Assembly (NCBI RefSeq): GCF_000710775.1
Contig: NZ_JOJP01000001.1
Span: 1,379,825 to 1,443,824 of the forward strand
Length of the DNA: 64,000 nucleotides
Source: Endozoicomonas elysicola
GTDB lineage: Bacteria; Pseudomonadota; Gammaproteobacteria; Pseudomonadales; Endozoicomonadaceae
Direction: 5' to 3'
Shown: in pieces, positions 56,676-64,000 of the stretch
How positions within the stretch are numbered: the first letter of the stretch is position 1
Layout of the letters: each line of letters opens with the position of its first letter
Notes under the pieces: model-generated
What the model saw: the letters and a program-made list of their open reading frames with translations, nothing else
Told to the model about the DNA's origin: nothing
Databases searched by the model: none
Made by a program: the position numbers and the translations under genes

Positions 56676-57791
56676 TTACCGCTCCTGCTGTTCTTTTGGT
56701 TCTTTGTGAAGTGTCGCTGAGTTTTTGACTGCTAATGTGTTGCTGTCGATGACATTGACTTTTTCGCCATCTCTCAGCAGGCCGGCTCCAGTGGTAATGA
56801 GTGGCTCATCCTGAGCGATGCCATCGGTAATTGCCGCCATGCCGCCATCCAGATAGGCCAGTGAAACGCTGCGCAATTCAGCCGTCAACTGTTGTTGATT
56901 GAGAATAAGTACTTTGGCTGTTTGCTGAAGATCGTTGACCTCACTCTGAATGATTGCGCTGACTGGAACCAGTGCAACCTTTCTCCCTCTGGATGGCAGA
57001 ATCTCGATTTGTCCGATAAAGCCAGAGCGCAGTAATGAGCTGAAAACCGGCAGGCTGATTTCAATCTCAAAGGTGCCGGTTCCGGATGCCAGCGGTGTCA
57101 TCTGGGTTACTGTCCCTGAAAATGCCTGGTTTGGCAGGGCGTCAAAGCGAATAGTGGTTTTGTTCCCAAGCGCCATTCGAACAATATCTTGGTCAGTAAC
57201 ACTGCTACGGATAACCCAGCCTTTGCTTTCATCAGCAACCACCAGAATGGGCTGATAAGGGGATACCAATTCATTGGGCTCTACATGACGTTGCAGTACA
57301 AGACCAGAGGCCGAGGCATGAATGCTGGAGTAAGCCTGATTGAACCTGGCAATACGCAGCTTGCTTTCAGCAATGGTTAGCTCTGTTTCAGCAGATTGAA
57401 GCTTTTCCAGGGATAGAACATTGTTTTTATGGAGCTGCTGATAACGTTTCAGGTTTTTCCTGGCCAGGGATACCCGGGCTGTTGCTTCATCGACTTGAGC
57501 ATCAATTTCATCCAGGGCAAGCTGCGCTAACAGCTGCCCTTTGGTCACCTGATCTCCAGCTTCGACCTGAATATTTTCAACGGGACCCGATGTTTTAAAT
57601 GAGAGCGTTTGTTGAGATTTGTACGACAATATCCCACTGGCCTGAATAGGCTGGGCATATTCCTGGTAGCTAACGGGTTGTACTTGCACTGCCACCGGAG
57701 GCTTATCTTCAGCATTCGCAGAGAGAGTGTGCAGAATAATGACGAAAAAAGGGAGCAAAACCCTTTTCTCAAAAAGGTTTCCACAAAGCAT
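56676..57791 (-). CDS. RND efflux periplasmic adaptor subunit (membrane fusion protein)
   Basis: 371 residues. Signal peptide MLCGNLFEKRVLLPFFVIILHTLSANA, cleavage after ANA; no lipobox cysteine in the right position. Mature part: barrel-sandwich half (SGILSYKSQQTLSFKTSG, VEAGDQVTKGQLLAQL), alpha-hairpin of ~60 residues (DEIDAQVDEATARVSLARKN), then second half-motif (HASASGLVLQRHVEPNELV) and beta-barrel/membrane-proximal domains (VKVNVIDS at the end). Links the pump at 53588-56671 to an outer-membrane channel. Transcribed first in the two-gene operon. Confidence 0.92.
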   Translation of the reverse strand: MLCGNLFEKRVLLPFFVIILHTLSANAEDKPPVAVQVQPVSYQEYAQPIQASGILSYKSQQTLSFKTSGPVENIQVEAGDQVTKGQLLAQLALDEIDAQVDEATARVSLARKNLKRYQQLHKNNVLSLEKLQSAETELTIAESKLRIARFNQAYSSIHASASGLVLQRHVEPNELVSPYQPILVVADESKGWVIRSSVTDQDIVRMALGNKTTIRFDALPNQAFSGTVTQMTPLASGTGTFEIEISLPVFSSLLRSGFIGQIEILPSRGRKVALVPVSAIIQSEVNDLQQTAKVLILNQQQLTAELRSVSLAYLDGGMAAITDGIAQDEPLITTGAGLLRDGEKVNVIDSNTLAVKNSATLHKEPKEQQER

Positions 57792-58001
57792 CTGAGCAGT
57801 CCTTTGAGCCGTGATCTTTATTATTGAAAATGGGCTCTTTTTATAGCGGCACTAAAGTACCTTTAAGCCGTGATCGGGCATAGCTTACCTGAATATTTAC
57901 ATAACTTAACCTTTTTCTCGCATCTGGCAGCGTACTTTCTTTGTCGTTTATTTGGCAGGTTATTTATGCTGTGGCTCTATTGCGAATGCATTTTGCTTAT
58001 A

Positions 58002-58034
58002 TCGAGTGGGCTACAGTTGATAGCCCACTCGATC
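58002..58034. terminator. Perfect hairpin downstream of the esterase gene
   Basis: ATCGAGTGGGCTA (58002-58014) and TAGCCCACTCGAT (58022-58034) form a perfect 13-bp stem with a 7-base loop, 10 bases beyond the esterase stop (minus strand). It ends the esterase transcript before the RND genes' promoter region. Confidence 0.7.
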
Positions 58035-58043
58035 ATTAAAGAG

Positions 58044-59012
58044 TTATCTCTCATTATTTAGGCAGTTGAGAAAAAAACGAGTGCCATCAGCCAAAGCTTG
58101 ATTGGCTGCTTCCATTACTTTGGAATAATGAAGGAAGGCATGAAGCGTGCCTGGGTACATTTTATATTCACAAGAAATACTGTGATGATCGAGTATTTTA
58201 TAGAGAGCTTCACTGTCATCCAGAAGAGGATCAAACTCACTGGATGCGATAAAGCAGGGAGGAATATTCTGGGACAGGTCGTTGTTGAACAGACAATTGT
58301 AGACAGCGTTTATGTCTTCATCACTTTTCAGATACATCTCTTGATAGTAATTCAGGTCAGCTTTGGTCAAACCGTCCCATTCACCACCATATAATCGCCG
58401 GGAGCAGGAGTCTTTAAGGCCATACAGGCCGTAATAAAGGAGCATGCCTTTGATATACCCGGTGTCCATTTTTGCATCACGTTGCCAGAGATAACTGGCT
58501 AATGACAGGTAGGCGCCGGCTGAATCGCCGGCATAACCCATATTTTGGGAATCGATACCATATTCCGGACCATGCCGCAGGAAAAACTGACTTACTGCCA
58601 CACACTCTTCAATGGCCTGAGGGTATTTAGCTTCTGGTGACAGCGTATAATCAATTCCAATCACAACTGCTCCAGACTTTTTGGCCAGAATGCGCATGAT
58701 TCGATCATGGGTGTTGATGCTTCCGACAATAAAGCCTCCTCCATGAATATATAAAAGTGCCGGTGATTGCAGGTTGGAGGTTGGATAATAAAGCCTTGCT
58801 TTTACTTTGTTACCTTTGAAGGCTACGTCCAGCTCCCTGATGTTGTGCATATCTGGTCCACCTTCATTCCAGAATGCCCGTCCCTTTTCATAATCACAGC
58901 GCATCTGGTGCAGAGGATCACTGAATGTTTCCTGCTCGGCTATTTGCGGTGAGCAGTTCAGGGCTTCCTTCATTTCTACAGATAACCGACTTAAAACATC
59001 AACTTTGTTCAT
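58044..59012 (-). CDS. Alpha/beta hydrolase, HSL/acetyl-esterase (Aes) type
   Basis: 322 residues from ATG 59012 (a GTG at 59027 is a possible alternative; neither has a good ribosome site). Oxyanion motif YIHGGGFIVGS, nucleophile elbow GYAGDSAGAYLS (Ser), catalytic Asp in SSEFDPLLDDSE and catalytic His in YPGTLHAFLHYS. Hydrolyses short acyl esters in family members. Cytoplasmic, no signal peptide. The ~80-residue N-terminal cap (SRLSVEMKEALNCS...) is normal. The bases before its start contain GATAATCATT, the core of a Fur-box half, but the other half is poor. Confidence 0.88.
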   Translation of the reverse strand: MNKVDVLSRLSVEMKEALNCSPQIAEQETFSDPLHQMRCDYEKGRAFWNEGGPDMHNIRELDVAFKGNKVKARLYYPTSNLQSPALLYIHGGGFIVGSINTHDRIMRILAKKSGAVVIGIDYTLSPEAKYPQAIEECVAVSQFFLRHGPEYGIDSQNMGYAGDSAGAYLSLASYLWQRDAKMDTGYIKGMLLYYGLYGLKDSCSRRLYGGEWDGLTKADLNYYQEMYLKSDEDINAVYNCLFNNDLSQNIPPCFIASSEFDPLLDDSEALYKILDHHSISCEYKMYPGTLHAFLHYSKVMEAANQALADGTRFFLNCLNNER

Positions 59013-59099
59013 ATTGTGGTCTGTCACTACTTTTATACGTGATAATCATTGCAGCAGAACAGATTTAACAATGGGGAGGGAAGTGTGGATATCCGAAGA

Positions 59100-59119
59100 C
59101 CACTCCTTTTCAGGAGTGG
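59100..59119 (-). terminator. Hairpin downstream of the 59130-59804 gene
   Basis: CCACTCCT (59100-59107) and AGGAGTGG (59112-59119) pair around a 4-base loop, 11 bases after the stop on the minus strand. Confidence 0.55.
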
Positions 59120-59129
59120 CTTGTGCTTA

Positions 59130-59804
59130 TCAGTGAAGGCTTTTTTTGGCAATCTCAGCCTGCTTTAGTTCGTGTTGCAGGACACCAAAAATTTGCTGGA
59201 ATTCACTGTCATAACGAATCAGGCTCTGGGTAAATTCAGGCATCAACTGGGCAATTGACTGACCTGTATTCTCTGGGAGCGTTTCCGGGATTAGTTTGAT
59301 GGTTTCGGTTAAATGGTATTCCGTCTGCCGGGTAAACGTCATCAAACGTTCATACTCGATCCCTATACCACGAGGGTCTGGTTTTCTACCAGATCGTGAA
59401 AGCGCCATTTCATCAAATACCTGCTGAAGTCTCACGTCGTACTCTGCTAAAGCGGCATTGACTTGCCTCAGTTTGCTGACATGACTTGCATCCACTGTTG
59501 CACCTACGGGGGCAACAGGAGCTGATTGAACATTAGCACTGGCATCGATGGCTGCGACTTCCGGCTGCTTTCCAAGCGCCATATCCGGACGAAATGGGTT
59601 GGTAGCGGCCAGGTTGGCCAGAAGGTTTTCTACCTTATTGAAATCCATTTCAAGCATTTTGGGGAGCTCAGTCAGCTTATTCGTGAAGCTGACCTCAACT
59701 TTATCCTCGGCAGCAGCTTGAACTGAGGAGCCAATCTCTGGGTCATTAAGAGGGTCTGGTTGGGCAGGGCGATTATTGATCTGTTCCGTCAGTGATGACG
59801 ACAT
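59130..59804 (-). CDS. Polar protein of unknown function, no signal peptide
   Basis: Not recognised. 224 residues. The first ~40 are polar and low complexity (MSSSLTEQINNRPAQPDP). Residues ~40-70 form an amphipathic helix (NKLTELPKMLEMDFNKVENLLANL), then an Ala/Val/Pro-rich linker, then a long charged helical part (~110-224) with VSKLRQVNAALAEYDVRLQ and a final KQAEIAKKSLH. The layout is like that of small secreted effectors or their chaperones, but no proof exists. Divergent from the DUF2061 gene; the shared promoter region has a Fur-box candidate, so iron control is possible. Confidence 0.65.
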   Translation of the reverse strand: MSSSLTEQINNRPAQPDPLNDPEIGSSVQAAAEDKVEVSFTNKLTELPKMLEMDFNKVENLLANLAATNPFRPDMALGKQPEVAAIDASANVQSAPVAPVGATVDASHVSKLRQVNAALAEYDVRLQQVFDEMALSRSGRKPDPRGIGIEYERLMTFTRQTEYHLTETIKLIPETLPENTGQSIAQLMPEFTQSLIRYDSEFQQIFGVLQHELKQAEIAKKSLH

Positions 59805-59896
59805 AGCACATTCTCCTTTTCGGCCATACCTAAAGACTAGCTGATTATTGATAGTTTTTTTGTATTGAATTCTGATAATTAATCTATTTTATTGAT

Positions 59897-59917
59897 TGAT
59901 AATCATTCTCATATAAT
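59897..59917 (+). promoter_or_regulatory. Fur-box candidate abutting a -10 element
   Basis: TGATAATCATTCTCA (59897-59911) matches the 7-1-7 Fur consensus at 13 of 14 positions and is followed immediately by a TATAAT (59912-59917) for the plus-strand gene. It lies 93 bases from the divergent minus-strand start and 36 bases before the DUF2061 ATG. Confidence 0.55.
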
Positions 59918-59952
59918 AAAGCCAACAACGATTATGAATACCGGAGGATAAT

Positions 59953-60159
59953 ATGGCTAAGACAGTTTCTTTTGCAGCGGTACACTTTTGTGTTGCTTTT
60001 TCAGTGGGTTACCTGATGACTGGTGATGTAATGATTGGCGGTGCACTGGCGATGGTAGAGCCTGCTGTGAATACTGTGGCGTATTATTTCCATGAAAAGG
60101 TTTGGAATCGTTCTAAAAGCATTAGACCAAAGAATGCTTCTACTTTAGTGAGTGCGTAG
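59953..60159 (+). CDS. DUF2061 small membrane protein
   Basis: 68 residues, two predicted transmembrane helices: SFAAVHFCVAFSVGYLMTG (~5-24) and MIGGALAMVEPAVNTVAYYF (~27-46). Family motif: the start KTVSFAAVHF (family: K-x-x-S-(F/W)-x-x-x-H) and EPxxNTxxYYFHEKxW, both seen. Family role is unknown. GGAGG lies about 6 bases before the ATG. A Fur-box candidate is upstream. The last 20 bases overlap the end of the convergent PTPS-like gene. Confidence 0.88.
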   Translation: MAKTVSFAAVHFCVAFSVGYLMTGDVMIGGALAMVEPAVNTVAYYFHEKVWNRSKSIRPKNASTLVSA

Positions 60160-60997
60160 CAATGGCTCCCTTGTTTAGGCCTTCAAAAGCGACGACACGA
60201 ATTGTTTTTCCAGTTTTTTGTGTTGAGAGGCTTTGGGCTATATGGCTGGCAAGTAATTCGACCGTGGAGTCCGTATCGATCAGATAGCAGTATGTGCTAG
60301 GCAGGCTGATTTCAAAGTATCCCTGATTTGCGGTGTAATTGAATCGATAATACTCCACACTTTTTTCTGTGAACGTTTCCCGTAGGTCTTCCCTTGTGGC
60401 GATATAAATGTCTCGCCATTGCTTTGCCCACAAGGCTTCCAGAACCTGATCACGCTGTTCATCAACAAATACCCGAATTTGAGAGCGATGGCCATGGGCT
60501 ATTCGCTGGCAGTCACCATCATGTTTTTTCAACCCATGACTGTAATGGTAGTAAGCCCCGCCAATTTCTTCGGGGTATAACCGGAGATCGACTTTCGTGA
60601 CATTGTCCGGAAGCTCCTTAATCACGGCTTCTTCCAGAAAAGGTCTGAGCAGTTCTGGAGTGATTGCTGCTGCATCGACCAGAAGCATGGCCTGTGCAGG
60701 TGCCGAACAGGTTATTTGTCCCTCAGCGGCTTCAAAGCGAACCGTTAGTTGTTTCTTTTCGTGTGTGATGGTGGTTTCTTCAGCCAGAAGAGGAACCAGC
60801 AGCCGATGATCCGATAAGGTGTCCAGTGACGCTTTTATCTGCTTTTTTACATGGCTGAAGTCAAACACCATGCCCTGTTCATCGAGCTCGCCCCAAAGAG
60901 TTACATCAACAAGCCAGGTTTCCCCCACTATTCCCCGCTCAGGGCAGAGGAAGCTGAAATCCAGAGTAGAAAGCTGGTTGACGAACAAAGCCTGCAT
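60140..60997 (-). CDS. Two-domain 6-carboxytetrahydropterin synthase-like protein (QueD/PTPS family)
   Basis: 285 residues, two T-fold domains in tandem (single PTPS proteins are ~120-140). Domain 1 (~1-130) keeps GMVFDFSHVKKQI and LSDHRLLVP but lacks the zinc His triad (FLCPERGIVGETW in its place). Domain 2 (~145-285) has YYHYSHGL, CQRIAHGHRSQ (Cys plus HGH) and FEGLNKGA, but lacks the VDF-LDH part. Each domain thus seems to supply half of one active site. Family knowledge: QueD makes 6-carboxytetrahydropterin for queuosine; longer two-domain forms are known in pseudomonads and annotated only by similarity. Single gene, 20-base tail overlap with DUF2061. Confidence 0.78.
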   Translation of the reverse strand: MQALFVNQLSTLDFSFLCPERGIVGETWLVDVTLWGELDEQGMVFDFSHVKKQIKASLDTLSDHRLLVPLLAEETTITHEKKQLTVRFEAAEGQITCSAPAQAMLLVDAAAITPELLRPFLEEAVIKELPDNVTKVDLRLYPEEIGGAYYHYSHGLKKHDGDCQRIAHGHRSQIRVFVDEQRDQVLEALWAKQWRDIYIATREDLRETFTEKSVEYYRFNYTANQGYFEISLPSTYCYLIDTDSTVELLASHIAQSLSTQKTGKTIRVVAFEGLNKGAIATHSLK

Positions 60998-61240
60998 ATT
61001 ACTTCCATCGTATCGAATCAGCAGTTTCTGTTACTTTCCTCTTCGCAAGGTAATAAACAGTACAACTGAAAGGTGAAGGTTATCTGATTTTGGGACGAAC
61101 AATTCAATTTATCCACTTTGAAGGAGATTATCTGTGCATTACAAACATCAAAAATAAGTGTTTCTGCTTGCTCCCAGGTGACGCCAAGATTATCTTCTCC
61201 CCCGGAGAGATCAAACACATAACGTGTAAAGGAGTCAGGC

Positions 61241-62533
61241 TTGAGCCCGCTTATAACCCCGGAAGAGCTGATCTTTGATGCCAGACATATCTGGCACCCA
61301 TACAGTACGACCATCAATCGGGTTGATATGTTCCCGGTGGTTGGGGCAGAGGGTGTTTATTTGCATCTTAACGATGGGCGACGCGTTATTGATGGCATGT
61401 CTTCCTGGTGGTGTATGGTCCATGGTTATAATCACCCGGAAATGAATGCGGCATTAAAGCGGCAGATTGATGATTTTTCCCACGTCATGTTTGGTGGCCT
61501 GACCCATAAACCTGCTATTGATCTGGCTAAAAAGCTGGTGGCCATGACGCCGGAGCCAATCCAGACCGTTTTCTTCTCTGACTCAGGCTCTGTGGCTGTT
61601 GAAGTAGCGATTAAAATGGCCATGCAGTATTGGATTTCCCGTGATCGCCCTGAAAAAAACAAGATGCTTACTGTCCGGGGCGGCTATTACGGTGATACAA
61701 CCGGCGGGATGTCCGTTTGTGACCCTGATGGTGGGATGCATCACTGGTTTACCGGTATTCTGCCCCAGCACTATTTCGTACCTCGCCCCGAGTGTCGTTT
61801 TGGCGAAGCCTTTGAAGAACAGCACATCGCCGATATTCAGCAGCTACTGGATCGGCAGGGCAACCAGTTGGCAGGTATCATTATTGAACCAGTCGTTCAG
61901 GGTGCCGGGGGAATGTATTTCTACTCTCCGGAATATCTGGTGCGCCTGCGACAGTTATGTGATGAGTATGAGGTCCTGCTGATACATGATGAAATCGCGA
62001 CGGGCTTTGGCCGTACAGGCAAGCTTTTCGCCAGCGAACACGCAGGTATTGTTCCCGATATTATGTGTGTCGGAAAAGCTCTGACCGGTGGCTATATGAC
62101 AATGGCTGCCACCCTGTGCTCCGAACAGATCAGCCGAACCATTTCTGAGCATGGCCCTTTTATGCACGGTCCTACCTTTATGGCCAATCCACTGGCCTGT
62201 GCTGCAGGCAATGCCAGTCTGGAAATTTTGTCCAGAGGTGACTGGCAAACCCAGCTGACCATGATTGAAAAAACACTGTGGGATGGCTTGATGCCCTGTT
62301 CCGAAATGCCTTCTGTTGCCAATGTCAGAGTGTTGGGAGGTATTGGCGTTGTGGAACTGAAAGAGCCCGTTGTAATGTCGGAAATTCAACCTCTGTTTGT
62401 TGAAGAAGGTGTTTGGGTGCGGCCTTTTGGCAAGTTGGTTTATGTGATGCCGCCCTATGTGATTTCCAGTGAGGAACTGAAAGTTCTTTGTAACAGCATC
62501 TGCCGGGTGCTTCATCGGGTTAACAGAACCTGA
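61241..62533 (+). CDS. bioA: Adenosylmethionine-8-amino-7-oxononanoate aminotransferase BioA
   Basis: PLP class III aminotransferase of biotin synthesis: uses SAM to convert KAPA to DAPA. 430 residues. RHIWHPYST at the start, DGMSSWWCMVHGYNHP, FSDSGSVAVEVAIKMA, GGYYGDT, LIHDEIATGFGRTG and the PLP lysine in CVGKALTGGYMTM are standard. The start is a TTG at 61241 with AAAGGAG six bases upstream; no in-frame ATG/GTG comes before the conserved N-terminus, so TTG is well supported. No other bio gene is adjacent and no BirA operator was recognised. Expression may be low. Confidence 0.95.
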   Translation: MSPLITPEELIFDARHIWHPYSTTINRVDMFPVVGAEGVYLHLNDGRRVIDGMSSWWCMVHGYNHPEMNAALKRQIDDFSHVMFGGLTHKPAIDLAKKLVAMTPEPIQTVFFSDSGSVAVEVAIKMAMQYWISRDRPEKNKMLTVRGGYYGDTTGGMSVCDPDGGMHHWFTGILPQHYFVPRPECRFGEAFEEQHIADIQQLLDRQGNQLAGIIIEPVVQGAGGMYFYSPEYLVRLRQLCDEYEVLLIHDEIATGFGRTGKLFASEHAGIVPDIMCVGKALTGGYMTMAATLCSEQISRTISEHGPFMHGPTFMANPLACAAGNASLEILSRGDWQTQLTMIEKTLWDGLMPCSEMPSVANVRVLGGIGVVELKEPVVMSEIQPLFVEEGVWVRPFGKLVYVMPPYVISSEELKVLCNSICRVLHRVNRT

Positions 62534-62703
62534 ACAGCCATGAGTGGAGTGGAAAGTTCCGTTCACTCCGAACTATGAAAATGGCTGAAGAGCCTGAGAT
62601 ATCGGAATTTTATCGTAAAAAGTGATTCTGGTTTGCTGGAAGTCCGGTAGCCAACTACTTTTCATCTTCAAAACTATTATTGTTAATTAAAGGAGTATAT
62701 CTA

Positions 62704-63189
62704 ATGGGTGCAGGCCTTCCCAAAACCCCTGAGCAGTTTCATAAGATTCCCCATGCACGTCTGGCTATTATTGGCAGCAGCTGGCACAGTGACTGTGTTG
62801 ATGCGATGATCAACCGGGCTCAAAAGGAACTTCTGGCGCTGGATGTTAAGCCGCAAAACATCTCTATCCATAAGGTTCCCGGTTCTCTGGAGCTCCCCTT
62901 TGCTGCAAGACTTTTATTTGAGGCAGACCCGGAGCTTGATGCAATTCTGGCGTTTGGTGTCGTGCTGAAGGGCATTACCAGTCATGATGAAATGGTTCTG
63001 CACGGTGTGTTCGAAGGCTTCATGGACGTCACCGAGCGTTTTGGCAAGCCTGTGATTAATGAAGTCATTGGTGTTGACAGTGTTGAAGATGCTCAAAAAC
63101 GCTCAGGGGATAATCATATGAATAAAGGGGTAGAGGCCGTTTATGCGACCTCTGAATTATTGCACTGGGTAAATCAGCTTAAAGGCTAG
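62704..63189 (+). CDS. ribH: 6,7-dimethyl-8-ribityllumazine synthase, type II-like (RibH)
   Basis: 161 residues from ATG 62704, with AAAGGAG 8 bases upstream; ATG 62680 is less likely as it lies before that site. Penultimate step of riboflavin synthesis. Conserved: ARLAIIGSSWHSD (Trp replaces the Phe of RibH1, as in Brucella RibH2), HKVPGSLELPFAA (family PGAxELP), FGVVLKGITSHDEMV (His kept) and QKRSGDNHMNKGVEA (Arg kept). The gene is alone rather than with ribD/E/BA, so this is probably a second or variant copy. No FMN riboswitch is visible upstream. Confidence 0.85.
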   Translation: MGAGLPKTPEQFHKIPHARLAIIGSSWHSDCVDAMINRAQKELLALDVKPQNISIHKVPGSLELPFAARLLFEADPELDAILAFGVVLKGITSHDEMVLHGVFEGFMDVTERFGKPVINEVIGVDSVEDAQKRSGDNHMNKGVEAVYATSELLHWVNQLKG

Positions 63190-63206
63190 TTTCTGGCTAA
63201 ACTTTG

Positions 63207-63240
63207 CCAAGTGGGTCACTCTTAATGATGATCCACTTGG
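63207..63240. terminator. Hairpin between ribH and the convergent symporter gene
   Basis: CCAAGTGG (63207-63214) pairs with CCACTTGG (63233-63240); it overlaps the last codons of the symporter gene. Weak, no T-run. Confidence 0.4.
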
Positions 63241-64000
63241 GTGATCTTCTCATTGTGACGATCAGATCCCTCCCCGTCTAATATCATATCTGGTAGCAAG
63301 TCAGCGTTAACCATTGCTGTGACGCAGGAGTCTGACCAGACATTAATGGCGCTCTCAAGCATATCAATCAATGCATAAAACGGCAGGATAATAACCAGCA
63401 GTTGAAGTGGGATGCCCATTGCTGCGAGGAATGCACTGGATAGCATGTAGCAGCCCATGGGGACACCGGCATTACCGATGGCTGCGATGCTGGCAATCAG
63501 TATCCATGAGAACAATTCCAGAGGGGAAAATGTCACCCCGTTACTTTGAGAAACAAACAGTACTGTAATTAATATGAATGCAGCACAGGCATTCATATTA
63601 ACAGTAATGCAAAGGGGGAGGCTGAAGCGGGCTACTTTGCTCTGAACCCCCAGGGTTTTCTCAGCGCTTTCCACTGCATAAGGCAGAGCCGCTGCAGAGG
63701 ATTTGGCAAAGAATGCCACAGTCAGGGCAGGCCACATGGCTTTCATGGTTTGCCAGGGCGATAGCCCTTTAAACTTCAGGAACATGGGAAGAATAAGACC
63801 TGCCTGAATAATATTGGCCAGCAGTACGCATAACAGATAAAGCGCAAGATCCTGAAGGATTTTCTGGTTCTGCAGATCATGGATAAACAAATTAACGAAT
63901 GCCCAGACGGCCAGAGGCATCAGCTTGAGAATTAATCCGGTCATTTTCATGATTGCGGCGAACATGCTGTCGAAGAATGAGTGCAGTACAGACTTGTGTT
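63222..64000 (-). CDS. Dicarboxylate/amino-acid:cation symporter (DAACS), 5' part outside window
   Basis: The reading frame stays open through the window end, so the N-terminal part is missing; ~258 C-terminal residues are visible. Membrane carrier of the GltP/SstT group. Seen: SFFDSMFAAIMKMTGLILKLMPLAVWA, a re-entrant-loop Ser-rich part (FFAKSSAAALPYAVESA), the sodium/substrate site PLCITVNMNACAAF (family PLGATxNMxGxA) and the second re-entrant loop IASIAAIGNAGVPMG with GIPLQ. The tail is charged (GEGSDRHNEK). Cys replaces the usual Gly in PLG(A/C). Glutamate, aspartate, serine or dicarboxylates are possible substrates. Convergent with ribH. Confidence 0.88.
   Translation of the reverse strand, partial: HKSVLHSFFDSMFAAIMKMTGLILKLMPLAVWAFVNLFIHDLQNQKILQDLALYLLCVLLANIIQAGLILPMFLKFKGLSPWQTMKAMWPALTVAFFAKSSAAALPYAVESAEKTLGVQSKVARFSLPLCITVNMNACAAFILITVLFVSQSNGVTFSPLELFSWILIASIAAIGNAGVPMGCYMLSSAFLAAMGIPLQLLVIILPFYALIDMLESAINVWSDSCVTAMVNADLLPDMILDGEGSDRHNEKITQVDHH

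Noticed and set aside
59025-59060. Fur-like GATAATCATT upstream of the esterase gene
   Set aside because: Only one half of the inverted repeat matches.
61090-61278. 62-codon plus-strand frame before bioA
   Set aside because: TTG start without ribosome site, overlaps the bioA start in another frame; no homology recognised.
62534-62703. FMN riboswitch before ribH
   Set aside because: The conserved FMN-aptamer core sequence is absent; only a weak hairpin is present.

Overview
The window is chromosomal DNA of a Gram-negative gammaproteobacterium. It has lipid A-core/O-antigen genes (waaL-, waaQ- and waaG-like), the AST arginine-degradation genes, an fxsA-groES-groEL block, the uvrA/MFS/ssb arrangement familiar from pseudomonads and Oceanospirillales, rep, bioA and an L16 hydroxylase. 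Moderate GC, AT-rich spacers and many lineage-specific secreted or effector-like proteins, one of them ending in an animal-type LDL-receptor class A module, suggest a host-associated marine Oceanospirillales member such as Endozoicomonas. That placement is inference; no rRNA is present to confirm it. No rRNA, tRNA, CRISPR array, prophage or intact transposase gene was found.

Layout. 0-9 kb: the end of an M55 peptidase, a TRIC-like channel, a tandem pair of related secreted orphans, a miniature inverted-repeat element, uvrA, and a second tandem pair of secreted orphans. 9-12 kb: a YajR-type transporter, ssb and an overlapping 5-formyl-THF cyclo-ligase gene. 12-23 kb: single metabolic genes (two SDRs, cutC, a Dabb lipoprotein, rep) mixed with unrecognised exported proteins, then an AT-rich patch with a membrane protein of repeats and the LDLa protein. 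23.7-27.6 kb: a Fur-box/promoter hybrid before hugZ, fxsA, and groESL with a sigma32-type promoter and a strong terminator. 27.6-34 kb: a membrane-anchored orphan, a 768-residue protein with three C-terminal repeats, roxA, a 261-bp inverted-repeat element and a GST. 34-53.5 kb: the arginine succinyltransferase genes in two blocks on the minus strand (astC, an M20 hydrolase and DUF1338 at 50-53.5 kb; astA, astD and astB at 34-38 kb). Between the blocks lie about 12 kb of UDP-sugar and LPS-core genes. 53.5-64 kb: an RND efflux pair, an esterase, a possible Fur-controlled divergent pair, a two-domain PTPS-like protein, bioA with a TTG start, a type II-like lumazine synthase, and the start-less end of a dicarboxylate/amino-acid symporter.

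Gene logic. AstA, AstC, AstD and AstB cover four of the five AST steps. No AstE is visible, but an M20 hydrolase is translationally coupled in the AstC operon. Ugd and the UDP-glucuronate epimerase supply UDP-GlcA/UDP-GalA next to three core glycosyltransferases, a heptosyltransferase, an O-antigen ligase and an acetyltransferase gene interrupted by one stop codon. Non-coding structure includes three copies of a dispersed palindrome, two TIR-bounded non-autonomous elements plus a solo end, and three Fur-box candidates.
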